The notes under the pieces are model-generated. The model was not told where the DNA came from and did no database searches. It saw only the letters and a list, made by a program, of their open reading frames with translations. Shown here piece after piece: positions 35,032 to 43,971 of a stretch of DNA of 64,000 bases. The DNA is from Streptomyces sp. NBC_00162. GTDB taxonomy: Bacteria; Actinomycetota; Actinomycetes; Streptomycetales; Streptomycetaceae. Positions within the stretch are counted from its first letter, which is position 1. The number at the start of each line of letters is the position of its first letter. The stretch spans positions 248,001 through 312,000 of the forward strand of contig NZ_CP102509.1 in NCBI RefSeq assembly GCF_024611995.1, written 5' to 3'. The position numbers and the translations under genes were made by a program.

Positions 35032-35407
35032 GGACTCCAGGCACTGTTCGGCCGAGGTGCTCGACGGCTGGGTCCACCGTGTCGAAGATGGGAAACACTT
35101 TGGTCAGCCCCTGGATACGGAACCCATTCGCAACTCTCTCCTGAGTCACAACCAATGCCATTCCGCCATTATGGGCGCGGACCCGCTTCAGGCCACCGAC
35201 CAACACACCGAATCCCGTTGAGTCCACGAAGTCGACCGCCGACAGATCCAGTACGAGGAACACCCTTCCATGGTTTACCAAGTCGACCAGCGGATTGCGC
35301 AGTTTCGGCGCTTCGTAGACGTCCAACTCGCCCTCGAGTGTCACCACAGTGACGAACTCGGAGACGTGTTCATACGACACCTTCAGGTCCACCTGGCCCC
35401 GCTTCAT
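35024..35407 (-). CDS. STAS-domain anti-sigma-factor antagonist
   Basis: 127 residues from ATG 35407. A single STAS domain with [40 protein letters not shown] (phosphorylation site Ser63 in DSTG 62-65) and [19 protein letters not shown]. It is close to the second STAS domain of the 33903 gene, its tandem duplicate. It acts in principle as the antagonist released from an RsbW-type kinase. Followed with an 8-base overlap by the relic of an NTPase gene. Confidence 0.88.
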   Translation of the reverse strand: MKRGQVDLKVSYEHVSEFVTVVTLEGELDVYEAPKLRNPLVDLVNHGRVFLVLDLSAVDFVDSTGFGVLVGGLKRVRAHNGGMALVVTQERVANGFRIQGLTKVFPIFDTVDPAVEHLGRTVPGVHD

Positions 35408-35503
35408 GCCGATTGCCCGGCGCGCCAGCGCGCCCAAGCCTGGTGACGCCAAGCGGAAACTACATCATTTCGAACATTGCTTATCTTAGTGGGCGACCGC
35501 AGA

Positions 35504-36067
35504 CTACGCAGGGCTGAGAGCCGCGCGGGCCACGGTCAAGAAGGCTTCCTGTGCGACGGCCTGCCCGGTTCCGGGAGCGTTGGCGACCAGTGCGTCGCGA
35601 AGGTTCTCCGCCGCCGTTGCCACTCCGTCGGGGCCTTCGAGGCGTACGACGTTCAGTGCCTCTGCGACCTCGCCCACAGCGACGTCGTACTCCCGGCGCC
35701 GCGGCGCCTCGTCCGCGGTGCCAATGGCGCTCTGCCAAGCCGCGAGTGCCTGGTGGGCGCTGTCGGTGCGGCTCAGGTACGTGACGTAGGCGGCCCGCCG
35801 CACCGCCCGCTGGTTCGCCAGTGTCTGCTCGGTGAGGGTTCGGCGAGCGACGTCGAGTTGGGCCGTGGCCTGGAGTTGTCCGGAATCCCAGGCGGCGGCT
35901 GCCTGTCGCCGACCGGCTTCCCATGCGGCCGCGGCCTGGCGCTCGCCCGCCGCCCAGGCGGCAGCGGCCTGGCGTTTGGCGGCAGCGAGGGTGAACACCC
36001 CTGTAGCCGCTCCGCCGCCGATTGCGGCCCCGGCGGCAATCAGCGCCGTCAACACGTTCTCGTCCAC
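35504..36067 (-). CDS. membrane-anchored coiled-coil protein with 12-residue repeats
   Basis: 187 residues from GTG 36067. An N-terminal hydrophobic segment (LTALIAAGAAIGGGAATGVF) is followed by repeats of RQAAAAWxAG (about residues 30-70) and a long helical region ending EAFLTVARAALSPA. Likely one membrane helix with a cytosolic coiled coil. First intact gene of the unit coiled-coil / STAS / TPR-NTPase. A tail of a second copy is embedded at 34815-34875, showing this gene belonged to the duplicated unit. Confidence 0.7.
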   Translation of the reverse strand: MDENVLTALIAAGAAIGGGAATGVFTLAAAKRQAAAAWAAGERQAAAAWEAGRRQAAAAWDSGQLQATAQLDVARRTLTEQTLANQRAVRRAAYVTYLSRTDSAHQALAAWQSAIGTADEAPRRREYDVAVGEVAEALNVVRLEGPDGVATAAENLRDALVANAPGTGQAVAQEAFLTVARAALSPA

Positions 36068-36515
36068 GTCAGGCGCCCAGCGCCGCGAGCGCCATGGACC
36101 TGGCCTCCTCCTGGATCCGGCGCAGATAGTCCGGGCCACGGAAGGGCTCCGTGTCGATCTTGCAGACGACCTCGGTGCCCGAAGGACGGGCCGCGAACCG
36201 GAGGGGGTAACCTTGCTCCCGCCAAGGGCGGTATGCCGTTGCCGGAGGCCTGGGTGAGCACCGTGGTGACCGGCTCGCCGGCGAGGGTGCCAGCGGTAAT
36301 CTGGCGCGGGGACTTGGCGAGCAGCGGCCCCCGCCGCGCGGGAGGTTCGCCGATGCCCAGCCGTACTGCCGGGCATTCTTCCGGCGGCGAACTTCAGATC
36401 CACCGCGGCGCCGCTCCAGAGGCCCGGCGCGGGCTCGGGATCCCAGAGTTCCAAGCCCAGAGGGGCCATTTTTTCAGCGGTATCCCGCTGCGTGACCGGC
36501 TGACGCCCCGCGCGG
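36068..36515 (-). pseudogene. frameshifted unidentified gene upstream of the coiled-coil gene
   Basis: Coherent protein appears in three frames in succession: APLGLELWDPEPAPGLWSGA and VDLKFAAGR (36500-36390), then PLLAKSPRQITAGTLAGEPV and TTVLTQASGNG (36340-36240), then VCKIDTEPFRGPDYLRRIQE and ARSMALAALGA, stop at about 36069. Two indels in one gene are the simplest reading. Its TGA abuts the GTG of the coiled-coil gene, so it was probably the first gene of the same operon. Family not recognised. Confidence 0.5.
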
Positions 36516-37020
36516 TGTGACCGCTTCTTCTGATTGTTACTCGGCACCTGAACTCCCGTCCTCCACATGTGTGCCCCATCAACTATTGGACCCGCACACG
36601 GTCAGGCGGCACGGCGCGCCGGTTTGTCAGCTGACGGATGTCGTCACCGTAGTCGTCCCCCGGTTGGCCAGCAGGGGCAGGCAGCGCGTCACGCGCTGCC
36701 GAGCGGACCGCTGGCGGCCGGGGTGTCCCAGCCCGCGCCGGACCCCGACATCACACAGGCCCTAGATCCGGAACCCCTCGTCACCAGGTCAACAGGGGCT
36801 GTTTCGACTGTGTGCCGCTACCGACGGCAGCGGCACTTCAGCCTCGCCATCGGCCACAGTACGTAGCCGACCGTGCTTGATCTTCGAAGGCGGTCACTAA
36901 CCATCCGTACACAAGTGCGCGAAGACTCCCAGAAGGGACGGCAGGGATGAAGAACGCGCTGGTGTCATGGTAGGTGGTGCCTTCCTCGAGGTCGTGGTGT
37001 GAGACGCGGGGCCGGTGGGA
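36516..37020. other. intergenic region with a solo IS end
   Basis: No supported gene. At 36746-36762 CGACATCACACAGGCCC followed by TA equals the right terminus of the IS at 28.4-29.5 kb. Only the end is present, so it is a relic of deletion or one-ended event. Otherwise nothing is recognised. Confidence 0.6.
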
Positions 37021-37027
37021 TCGCTCC

Positions 37028-37741
37028 CTAGGCGCGGTCGGCAGCCTTGTATGCCAGGAAGCCGGCGGCCGGGTGGTCGATGCGGAGTGTCGGATCCCAT
37101 GCCGTCAGGCACTGCGCGCTCGGCACGAACAGAGGCTGGGGCAGCGCGTCCCGGGGCCAGAACTCCCAGGCCCCGATGGCTTCTTCGCACTGCAGCGGTA
37201 CACCGGACCACCGGGTCACCAGGACGGGCACCGTCACCCGGACGATGTCACCCACCCGGGCCAGGAGGGTGCCCAGCACGACGGTGTCGGCGACATCGGC
37301 CACGATGCCGGCCTCCTCGTGGAGTTCGCGTACTGCGGCCTCGGCGAAGGTCTCGCCGGGTTCAACCGATCCACCCGGCAATTCGAAAGTTCCACGACGG
37401 TGTTGGCCCAGCAGGACACCATCCGGCCCGTGGATGATCACGCCGACTCCCACGAACGCGCGTGGAGGCGGTGGAGTACTGGTGCGCTGGCGGCTCGGCA
37501 CCCTCTGCGGACGCCGGACCTCGTACAGCCGGTAGGAGGCCTGGTTGCCCGGCTGCGGTTCGTCGATCGCCGTGGCCTTCTCCAGGGTGAGGCCGTGCTC
37601 GACCAGGAGGTCTTCCCACAGCTGGGGGGTCAGGACCCACATGTGGACGGGGTGCTTCTGGGTGGTGCCGGGAAGCCGCAAGTCCTCCGAGCGTGGGGCG
37701 ATGGCCGTCGAGGGTCCGGCGCCGGCGGAGTTGGTGTGCAA
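37028..37741 (-). CDS. NUDIX hydrolase
   Basis: 237 residues. The C-terminal ~145 residues form the Nudix domain with box GGSVEPGETF..RELHEEAGI at 123-146 (all signature residues present), preceded by AFVGVGVIIHGPDGVLLGQH. The N-terminal ~85 residues are an extra domain of unknown role (MWVLTPQLWEDLLVEHGLTL). Nudix enzymes hydrolyse nucleoside diphosphate derivatives. No operon partner; a degraded IS element lies upstream. Confidence 0.88.
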   Translation of the reverse strand: MHTNSAGAGPSTAIAPRSEDLRLPGTTQKHPVHMWVLTPQLWEDLLVEHGLTLEKATAIDEPQPGNQASYRLYEVRRPQRVPSRQRTSTPPPPRAFVGVGVIIHGPDGVLLGQHRRGTFELPGGSVEPGETFAEAAVRELHEEAGIVADVADTVVLGTLLARVGDIVRVTVPVLVTRWSGVPLQCEEAIGAWEFWPRDALPQPLFVPSAQCLTAWDPTLRIDHPAAGFLAYKAADRA

Positions 37742-37929
37742 CGCGGAGAACAGGAGGCGTCCCGGTGTTATCTAGACCTCAGCCACGTTGTTGCAGGTCA
37801 GATGGCATTTGGTTGGTGAGGGACGTCAGGCACGCACCGTCAACATCGTGGGTCAATCAGCTAAGGGCTGTCCCATAATTGACCGTTGAGATGGCCGGGA
37901 CAAGGTGGGCTCATCGCCGGTGGGTCGGG

Positions 37930-38000
37930 CTATGCGGCCTGGAGAAGGTTGTGGAGGCGGGCGATGCCGAGCATGGCGTGGTGGACGCCGTCGCCCTTGA
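37930..38000 (-). pseudogene. C-terminal piece of an IS5-superfamily transposase
   Basis: FKGDGVHHAMLGIARLHNLL matches the end of the transposase at 29563. The remainder upstream is replaced by other sequence. Confidence 0.75.
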
Positions 38001-38150
38001 ACCCGCCTGAGCGCAGCGTCCACTCCCTCCCCGTCCGCGACGATCCGTCAAGCCGCTGCGGCTCTTCTCTAAAGCAACCCGCCGCAGGCCTTGACGGACG
38101 AGATCTCGCGTCGTGCCATGAGAGGACACACCGCGACGGGGGATGACACG

Positions 38151-38360
38151 ATGGCGTCAGAGGGACACGACGGACCCAGTGGCGAGCCCGAGAGCCACAA
38201 TGAGGTCCCACAGAGCAGCGCTCCAAAACTTTCAGTTGGCAAGGACTTCGCCCATGTAGCTTGGATCGTCCTGGCTCTCATCGTCTTCGGGATAATCTTG
38301 ACCGTGGCAGCCGGCGATTGCTCTCCTAACTGCGCCAGCAACACGCCCTCGCGGCGCTGA
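38151..38360 (+). CDS. small single-pass membrane protein inside the IS cassette
   Basis: 69 residues from ATG 38151 with GGGGGA about 8 bases upstream. A polar N-terminal half (ASEGHDGPSGEPESHNEVPQ) precedes one membrane helix (FAHVAWIVLALIVFGIILTV) and a short tail with two Cys (DCSPNC). No family recognised. It occupies the place of the missing transposase core. Confidence 0.55.
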   Translation: MASEGHDGPSGEPESHNEVPQSSAPKLSVGKDFAHVAWIVLALIVFGIILTVAAGDCSPNCASNTPSRR

Positions 38361-38439
38361 TCACCGAGCTGCCCCGCGAACCTGGCCGCCGCCGCGCTGG
38401 TCGCCACCACCGATTCGCTGCTGCGGCGCCATCGCCGGG

Positions 38440-38590
38440 GCGTTGCGGTCGACGATGCGGTCGGCAGCCGACTTCGACACTCCGGACAGCGGCGCCAACT
38501 GCCGCAGCGGAGGTTGGCCCGTCAGTATGCGGCGACCAGCAGGACCCGCACCCGCCAACGGCCAGCCGGCCCTGCCCCGATCCTCCCAAA
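38440..38590 (-). pseudogene. N-terminal piece of an IS5-superfamily transposase
   Basis: LRQLAPLSGVSKSAADRIVD corresponds to MRQLAPLFGISKSAADRII of the transposase at 29563. Frame broken; relic. Confidence 0.7.
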
Positions 38591-38613
38591 GATCAATTAC
38601 GGGACAACCCTTA

Positions 38614-39476
38614 GACCGTGTCCTACATGGCTCGTTGACCGTTGTGGTGGGCATGGGGAGTGGACGGTGGGGATGGATCGTTCCGGATGGACTGTGGGAG
38701 ATAGTGCGGCCGTTGTTGCCGCCGGCACGGGTCCGGCCGCAAGGTGGCGGGATCGCGAACATCGATGATGAGGCGGTCTTCGCCGCCATCATCTACGTGC
38801 TGGTCAGCGGGTGCGCCTGGCGGGCCCTGCCTCCGTGCTTCGGGGCGTCGAAGTCGACTGTGCACCGCCGGTTTGTCATCTGGTCGCGGGCCGGGGTCTG
38901 GGGCCGGCTTCACCAGAAGGTCCTCCAGCTCCTGGACGAACAGGGCCTGGTCGACCTCTCCCGTTCGGTACTCGACTCCGCACACGTCCGCGCTAAAAAG
39001 GGGGCGAACTCACAGGTCCGAGTCCCGTGGACCGGGGCAAGTCAGGTTCCAAGATGCACGTCCTGTCGGACGCGGATGGACTGCCCCTACGCGTCGGACT
39101 CTCCGCGGCGAACACCCACGACAGCCTCGGGCTGAAGCCGATGCTGTCTCATTTCCACATGGGACACGAATCCCACGCAGCCGATTCCAAGCCGACACGA
39201 CTCCACGCGGACAAGGCCTACGACATCCCCCACCTGCGGCGATGGCTCTGGGGCAAGCGGATCGGGGTCCGCATCGCCCGCAAGGGCATCGAGTCCAGCG
39301 AACGATTGGGTCGCCGCCGGTGGGTGATCGAGCGGACGATGTCCTGGCTTACCGGCTACCGCCGGCTCAACCACCGCTATGAGCGGAACCCCGGCAACTA
39401 CCTGGCCTTTCTCGGCCTGGCCGCAGCCATCTGCTGCTACAAACGCTTCCTCAACCTCACCATGTAGGACACGGTC
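38614..39476 (+). mobile_element. IS5-superfamily element without cargo, intact ends
   Basis: 863 bp. Perfect 17-base ends GACCGTGTCCTACATGG / complement, perfect TTA duplication at 38611-38613 and 39477-39479. The left TTA overlaps the right TA of the preceding cassette. Confidence 0.92.
38653..39467 (+). CDS. IS5-superfamily transposase made by -1 frameshifting
   Basis: ORF A from ATG 38653 (GSGRWGWIVPDGLWEIVRPL) reaches LDSAHVRAKKGA with the first Asp. ORF B continues in the -1 frame with SPVDRGKSGSKMHVLSD, HADKAYDIPHLRRWL and WVIERTMSWLTGYRRLN. The join reads GCT AAA AAG GGG in the 0 frame, i.e. A AAG GGG, the same slippery heptamer as in the 15.4 kb element. All catalytic residues and terminal repeats are intact; this is the best candidate for an active IS in the window. 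Confidence 0.88.
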
Positions 39477-39483
39477 TTAGTTC

Positions 39484-40960
39484 AGAGAAGGCCCGGTCTG
39501 CGCGAGCTGCAACACCTTCGAGGGCAAGGGAGTCCGTTTCCTCGAAGGAGAAGGAACCGTCCTCCACCTCCTGGAATGCACCAGCTGCCGCCAGCAGCAG
39601 ACCCTCCCCGCAGGTACCGCACCGAGATTGCCGCCGCGCACCTACGGGAAACCGAACGGCACGGAACATCGTCGGGGGCACGGCGCGTTGTACGCCGGTC
39701 TCAACCGCGGCCGCGTCGACGTCGCACGGCTGCGAGGACGCTGGCCGGGCTGCCGCTGCCCCGGGCCGCGGACGGGCGCCTGGTGCTCGCGGCGGACGTC
39801 AGCCCGTGGCTGCGGCCAGACGCGAACACTTCCCCGGACCGCTCGTTCTGCCATACGTATGGCCGGGGCAAGAACGAGCACCGGATGATCCCAGGCTGGC
39901 CATACTCGATCGTCGCGGCACTGGAGGTGGGCCGCACCTCCTGGACCGCATTGCTGGATGCGGTCCGGCTGGAGCCGGGTGCCGACGTCGCAGCGGTCAC
40001 CGCCGTCCAGGTCCGCGAGGTCGTCGAGCGCCTGGTCACCGCCGGGCAGTGGAAACCAGGCGACCTGGAGATCCTCCTGGTCCTGGACGCCGGTTACGAC
40101 GTCCAGCGACTGTCGTTCCTGCTGGCGGACCTACCGGTCGAGTTGCTGGGCAGGCTGCGGTCGGACCGGGTGATGCGCCGGCCCACACCACTGAGGATCT
40201 ACGACCCGAACGGCGGGCGGCCGCCCAAGCACGGGGGCGAGTTCGTCTTCGGCCAGCCGGACACCTGGGGCGAGCCCGACGTCCGGACGGTCACGGAGAC
40301 GGAGCGGTACGGCACCGCGGTGGCCACCGCCTTCGACCGGCTCCACCCAAGACTGACCCGCCGCGCGGCCTGGCTCACCCACCGGGACGAGCTGCCGATC
40401 ATCGAGGGAACCGTGATCCGGCTCAAGGTCGACGGTCTGCCCAACGGCGCGGACCCCAAGCCGGTCTGGCTGTGGTGGTCGGGCACCGGTGCGGCCGAGG
40501 GCGATGTCGACCGGCTCTGGCACGCGTTCTTGCGCAGATTCGATCTTGAGCACACCTTCAGAATGATCAAGCAGACCCTCGGTTGGACTCGTCCGAAGCT
40601 CCGCGATCCCGAGGCCTCCGACCGCCGGACCTGGCTCGTCATCGCCGCTCACACCCAGCTCCGGCTCGTCCGCAGCTTGGTCACAGACCTCCGCCGCCCC
40701 TGGGAACGGCCGGCTCTGCCGAACAAGCTCACCCCGCCCGGGTGAGACGGGGGTTCAGGAACCTCCGCATGAAGTGCCCCCTGCCAGCCCGTGCGCCCAA
40801 ACCCACCAAGCCGGGCCCCGGGCGCCCACCCGGCGTGAAAAACCGACGCCGGGCCACCGTTGAGGACGTCGGCCGGGTCCTCAAAACCGGCGAAGCATAC
40901 GCTCGCCCAAGCCATCACAAGAAGGGCACCAAGAGCCCAGACGCGTCACGGGATACGCGA
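39484..40960 (+). pseudogene. transposase of the NF041680-like family, frameshifted, fused to a CxxC fragment
   Basis: The first ~45 codons (VCASCNTFEGKGVRFLEGEG, then LECTSCRQQQ) look like a zinc-ribbon piece of another gene. From about 39660 the frame reads RRGHGALYAGLNRGRVDVAR, then shifts near 39735 to LAGLPLPRAADGRLVLAADV and on through GGEFVFGQPDTWGEPDV and WLWWSGTGAAEGDVDRLWHA. It shifts again near 40735 to RRGFRNLRMKCPLPARAP and the Lys-rich tail. The family is recognised from memory of Streptomyces genomes. N-terminus lost and two indels: inactive. Confidence 0.7.
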
Positions 40961-40979
40961 CAAGCGCAGTGTTCCTGGA

Positions 40980-41486
40980 TCAGGCGCGGAGCAGTGAGGC
41001 GTGGATGCGGGCGATGGCCCGCAGCACCTCGTCGCGGTTCTTGGCTTGCTGCATCCATGCGGGCAGGCGGGCCACCACGGTCATCTTCCGGCCGTGGTCG
41101 TGCCAGGGAATCCCTTCACGTAGCGGCGCCTGCACGAATCGCCTGATCAGGTCCAGGTGTTCCAGGTTGTAGGCCCATACCCACCCATGACGGGTCTCGG
41201 TCTGCAGCCACAGGGGGACGCCGAAGTGCGGGTCTGTGGCTGGCTCGTGCCGGTCCCGGTGCAAGGCCACACCTCCACGGCTCCATTCCTTCGCCGTCCC
41301 GCAGCTCCGGCAGACGAGACGCCTTCGAGCGAAGAGACCCTGGTCGTGCACTCCGGCCAGGTCTGGTGCTGTCCCGACGTGCGCGACCTTCTCGCAGCCG
41401 GGACAGCGCACGAGGACAGACACGAGGAAGTCGTACTTCGTGCTGCGCGGGTCCCGGAAACGATGGTGTGTGGAGCTCGGACTCAT
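40980..41486 (-). CDS. hypothetical protein with two CxxC knuckles
   Basis: 168 residues from ATG 41486 (the frame is open to 41579). VRCPGCEKVAHVGTA and RLVCRSCGTAKEW form a probable zinc ribbon, then FGVPLWLQTETRHGWVWAYN and a helical C-terminus. Recurs in Streptomyces as a hypothetical. No neighbours suggest a role; the adjacent gene is a broken transposase. Confidence 0.65.
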   Translation of the reverse strand: MSPSSTHHRFRDPRSTKYDFLVSVLVRCPGCEKVAHVGTAPDLAGVHDQGLFARRRLVCRSCGTAKEWSRGGVALHRDRHEPATDPHFGVPLWLQTETRHGWVWAYNLEHLDLIRRFVQAPLREGIPWHDHGRKMTVVARLPAWMQQAKNRDEVLRAIARIHASLLRA

Positions 41487-41536
41487 GAGACCAGTATGCG
41501 AGCCAAGCACCGAGGGCTCCCACGGGATAAATCTAT

Positions 41537-41860
41537 CTAAGTCGGAGGTGGAATGGTCATGTACGTGACACATACCCATTCACCGGCCCTCAACGCCCAC
41601 CTGAAGCACCCTTCCTCTTCGGGCGGCGGCCCCGGGTTACGACCGGAGGACCGGTCAGCGTACTTGGTGACAATCTCACCGTCCCGAACAGTCGACATCC
41701 CGACCTGGCGATCAAGGTCAACCCCCATGACGTCAACTACCCCACCAATATAATCAATGGAGTAGTTTTTTGCGACATCCGGATACTTTTCGAACACTGC
41801 CTGGATGTCATTAAAAAAGGCAGTGTCGTGAGTCGGTCCGATCTTCGGATTCGCCTTCAT
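41537..41860 (-). CDS. hypothetical small protein, lower GC
   Basis: 107 residues from ATG 41860. N-terminal helix ANPKIGPTHDTAFFNDIQAV, then NYSIDYIGGVVDVMGVDLDR, an acidic linker and a C-terminal GEWVCVTYMTIPPPT. The codon use includes several AT-ending codons unlike neighbours. Family not recognised; may be a recent import. Confidence 0.55.
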   Translation of the reverse strand: MKANPKIGPTHDTAFFNDIQAVFEKYPDVAKNYSIDYIGGVVDVMGVDLDRQVGMSTVRDGEIVTKYADRSSGRNPGPPPEEEGCFRWALRAGEWVCVTYMTIPPPT

Positions 41861-42185
41861 GGATACTCCAGGACGCCGGTGCTTGCCTGACCCCGCACGA
41901 GGCGCAGAACGCCTACTGACCAGTCACTCCACCATGATGCCCATTTGATTGCTACCGCCACTGGAGTGGACCGGGAAAGGCCGTCGCCCAATCGCATCCA
42001 CTTGGAAACGGCCCCGGATGCGGCCCCATGCGATGCATCACGGCAAGAAGGTGGAAGGTCAGGCTGATCGGCGATACGGCAGGAGAGAAAAAGGCGATGT
42101 CATGCCGATCCACAGGTCTTGACTATGCCTCCCCCGCGCAGGAACTCGAAGATGCCGCCTACGCTCGTCGCGCGGCCGAGGGCTT
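41861..42185. other. intergenic stretch without a supported gene
   Basis: About 325 bases. A frame from 42028 is open but runs through the 43-base hairpin repeat and has no motif. Nothing else seen. Confidence 0.35.
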
Positions 42186-42228
42186 GAGTCCGCCCGGGAG
42201 CCCTTCGCACGTCGACCGGGCGGACCGC
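42186..42228. repeat. 43-base hairpin repeat, copy 2
   Basis: Identical to 26849-26891, same orientation, 15.3 kb away. Confidence 0.8.
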
Positions 42229-42359
42229 CTTGTCTCCCGCTCACCACGCGACAGCAGAAGAGGGCCCGTGGCCGACTCCGGCATCCTGCCTGTCATCGAG
42301 GGCGTGCACCTTCCGGCCCCCGACGCCGAGGTCCGTGTGCCGACGTGCCCGGAGGCATC

Positions 42360-42680
42360 GTGACCTCGCCCGGGCGTGAACCGGATGCGGATCCCGTCGT
42401 GGCGCACCACGTGACCGCGGCCTTCCAGCCCGGGCCTCCCGGGGTGAAGGGCGCCTGGGCCGACGGGGCCGACGCCGAGCGGAAGTTCCGCGGCTTCCTG
42501 GGCACGTACGGAAGCCAGGAGGGCGTGCGCATTGTGCTGTGGGCGGAGAGCGACGGCGAGCGCGAGCGGCTGCGGACCTGGACGAAGGACCGCGGCCCGG
42601 TAATCCACCGAAAGGCCCCGCCTCACCGGGCTGGCAGCACTGGCTTGGTCCGGACGGGGTTCAGAAAATTCCGCCTCTAG
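42360..42680 (+). CDS. hypothetical protein
   Basis: 106 residues from GTG 42360. VVAHHVTAAFQPGPPGVKGA, then DAERKFRGFLGTYGSQEGVR and IVLWAESDGERERLRTW read as a regular alpha/beta sequence. The last ~20 residues are basic and irregular. No motif. Ribosome site GGAGG about 8 bases upstream. Confidence 0.5.
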   Translation: MTSPGREPDADPVVAHHVTAAFQPGPPGVKGAWADGADAERKFRGFLGTYGSQEGVRIVLWAESDGERERLRTWTKDRGPVIHRKAPPHRAGSTGLVRTGFRKFRL

Positions 42681-42741
42681 GGCACAGGTGGACCCGTTGG
42701 CGTGGCGCGCTGGTGTGGGCGAGTAGCAAGAGCCGAAGCAC

Positions 42742-43935
42742 CTACTCCCCAACTGAGAGGTATCCCGCATTATTGACTTTCACCGTCTGCAGGAACGACA
42801 TGATTTCGGTCGCAGACGTGAGAAATGCCCCACCTTTGTCGTCAGCGCCGACTACCATTCCGACGACTCGCCCGCCCCCATTCACGCCCGGCGCGCCGCT
42901 GGAACCGGGCTCAGGCTCCAGCCTGGCGGAAATCATGGTTGCCTGCCCGGGCAGGTTGGCGACGCCGGTCAATTCGATCGCGTCGATCCTGCCAACGCGA
43001 ACGGCATGGGGAGTGACCACCGCCACTTCCTCGAAGCTCACGAGCCGCTCAGGGCGAGTCTCGATTCGTAGCGCAGGGAGGCGTGAATCTTCAACTTGGA
43101 GAAGCGCAAGATCTTTATCTCGATTCGTCTTGTGAATAGCGGCCTCGATAATGCTTTGATCGTGGGCTTTCACATGGAGACTCTTACCGAACCCCACTCC
43201 GCCAAACTCAACGGCATGGAGCGCAGTCAGAATGTACCCCGGAGCGACGACAAAGCCAGATGCAACTGACATCCCGCCAACAACCAGTGTAACCACGGAG
43301 GCCTTGAGGGTATGGAAGACGGACTCAAGTGACCGTTCGGCTCCTGCGGCAATCTCGCCCGAAGATTGGGCGGCAATTCGAGACAAGGCGGCCGCACTCC
43401 CCTCACCACCGAAGATGGCTGCGAGTTTAGAAGCTAGATCCGGGTCCCCCAAAGCGTCGATCGCCAGCAGCGACGCCTCCTTTTCGCGCTCACTGCCAGA
43501 TCCCAAGAGCTTGATGAGGGGCTCGACAGTCGCTACACGTTGCACCATGAGTTCCCGATCGGATTTCTTCCTATCTTGCTCTCTCTGGCGTTTCGCCAAG
43601 ACATAAGTGGCCACTGCACCAATTGATGCTACGAGAAATCCGGCGATAATCCCCGAGACAGAGAATAGCTTATCCCAGGCATCTTTTCGCTTCTCCCGAA
43701 CGACGCCTTTTACGTCTAAAATTTCGCGCTCAATATCGCCGAGAGTTGGGGAAGAATGCACAGGAATGGGGGTCGGTGTGGGCTGGAGTGACAACTGAGT
43801 CGCGTGCGAAATCCGCGCATATTCAGAACCAACCGGAACGGTTTCTGCGGGATTCCCAAGGAGTGCGATTATCACAAAGAGCGGCGCGATGGCGACTAGG
43901 GCGGGAAGGCTGGCTGCGCATCGACGTTCTCGCAT
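42742..43935 (-). CDS. trypsin-like serine protease with membrane anchor
   Basis: 397 residues from ATG 43935 with GGAG six bases ahead. N-terminal membrane helix (ALVAIAPLFVIIALLG), an acidic stalk, then a second membrane helix (VSGIIAGFLVASIGAVATYV) and a helical repeat-like part (about 120-200). The protease domain follows with His in ILTALHAVEF, Asp in NRDKDLALLQVEDS and Ser in EPEPGSSGAPGVNGG. All three triad residues are present. GC content is clearly lower than in the flanking genes, which suggests transfer. Trypsin-like domains of this type also occur in actinobacterial conflict systems; no partner gene is adjacent. Confidence 0.85.
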   Translation of the reverse strand: MRERRCAASLPALVAIAPLFVIIALLGNPAETVPVGSEYARISHATQLSLQPTPTPIPVHSSPTLGDIEREILDVKGVVREKRKDAWDKLFSVSGIIAGFLVASIGAVATYVLAKRQREQDRKKSDRELMVQRVATVEPLIKLLGSGSEREKEASLLAIDALGDPDLASKLAAIFGGEGSAAALSRIAAQSSGEIAAGAERSLESVFHTLKASVVTLVVGGMSVASGFVVAPGYILTALHAVEFGGVGFGKSLHVKAHDQSIIEAAIHKTNRDKDLALLQVEDSRLPALRIETRPERLVSFEEVAVVTPHAVRVGRIDAIELTGVANLPGQATMISARLEPEPGSSGAPGVNGGGRVVGMVVGADDKGGAFLTSATEIMSFLQTVKVNNAGYLSVGE

Positions 43936-43971
43936 TGGAATCTCCGTGCCCTCAAAAGGCCTGGTACACAT

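Larger units (their letters stand above)
37864..38611. mobile_element. degenerate IS5-superfamily cassette with a small membrane-protein gene in place of the transposase middle
   Basis: 748 bp. Ends AGGGCTGTCCCATAATTGAC and complement of AGGGTTGTCCCGTAATTGAT match at 18 of 21; TA flanks at 37862-37863 and 38612-38613. Minus-strand transposase pieces remain at both ends (LKGDGVHHAMLGIARLHNL-like near 37940-38000; LRQLAPLSGVSKSAADRIVD near 38460-38520). The centre contains a plus-strand gene. Confidence 0.7.

Noticed and set aside
38443..38650. Upstream extension of the 38.7 kb transposase frame to 38443
   Set aside because: The extension crosses the IS left end and the TTA duplication, so it cannot belong to the element.
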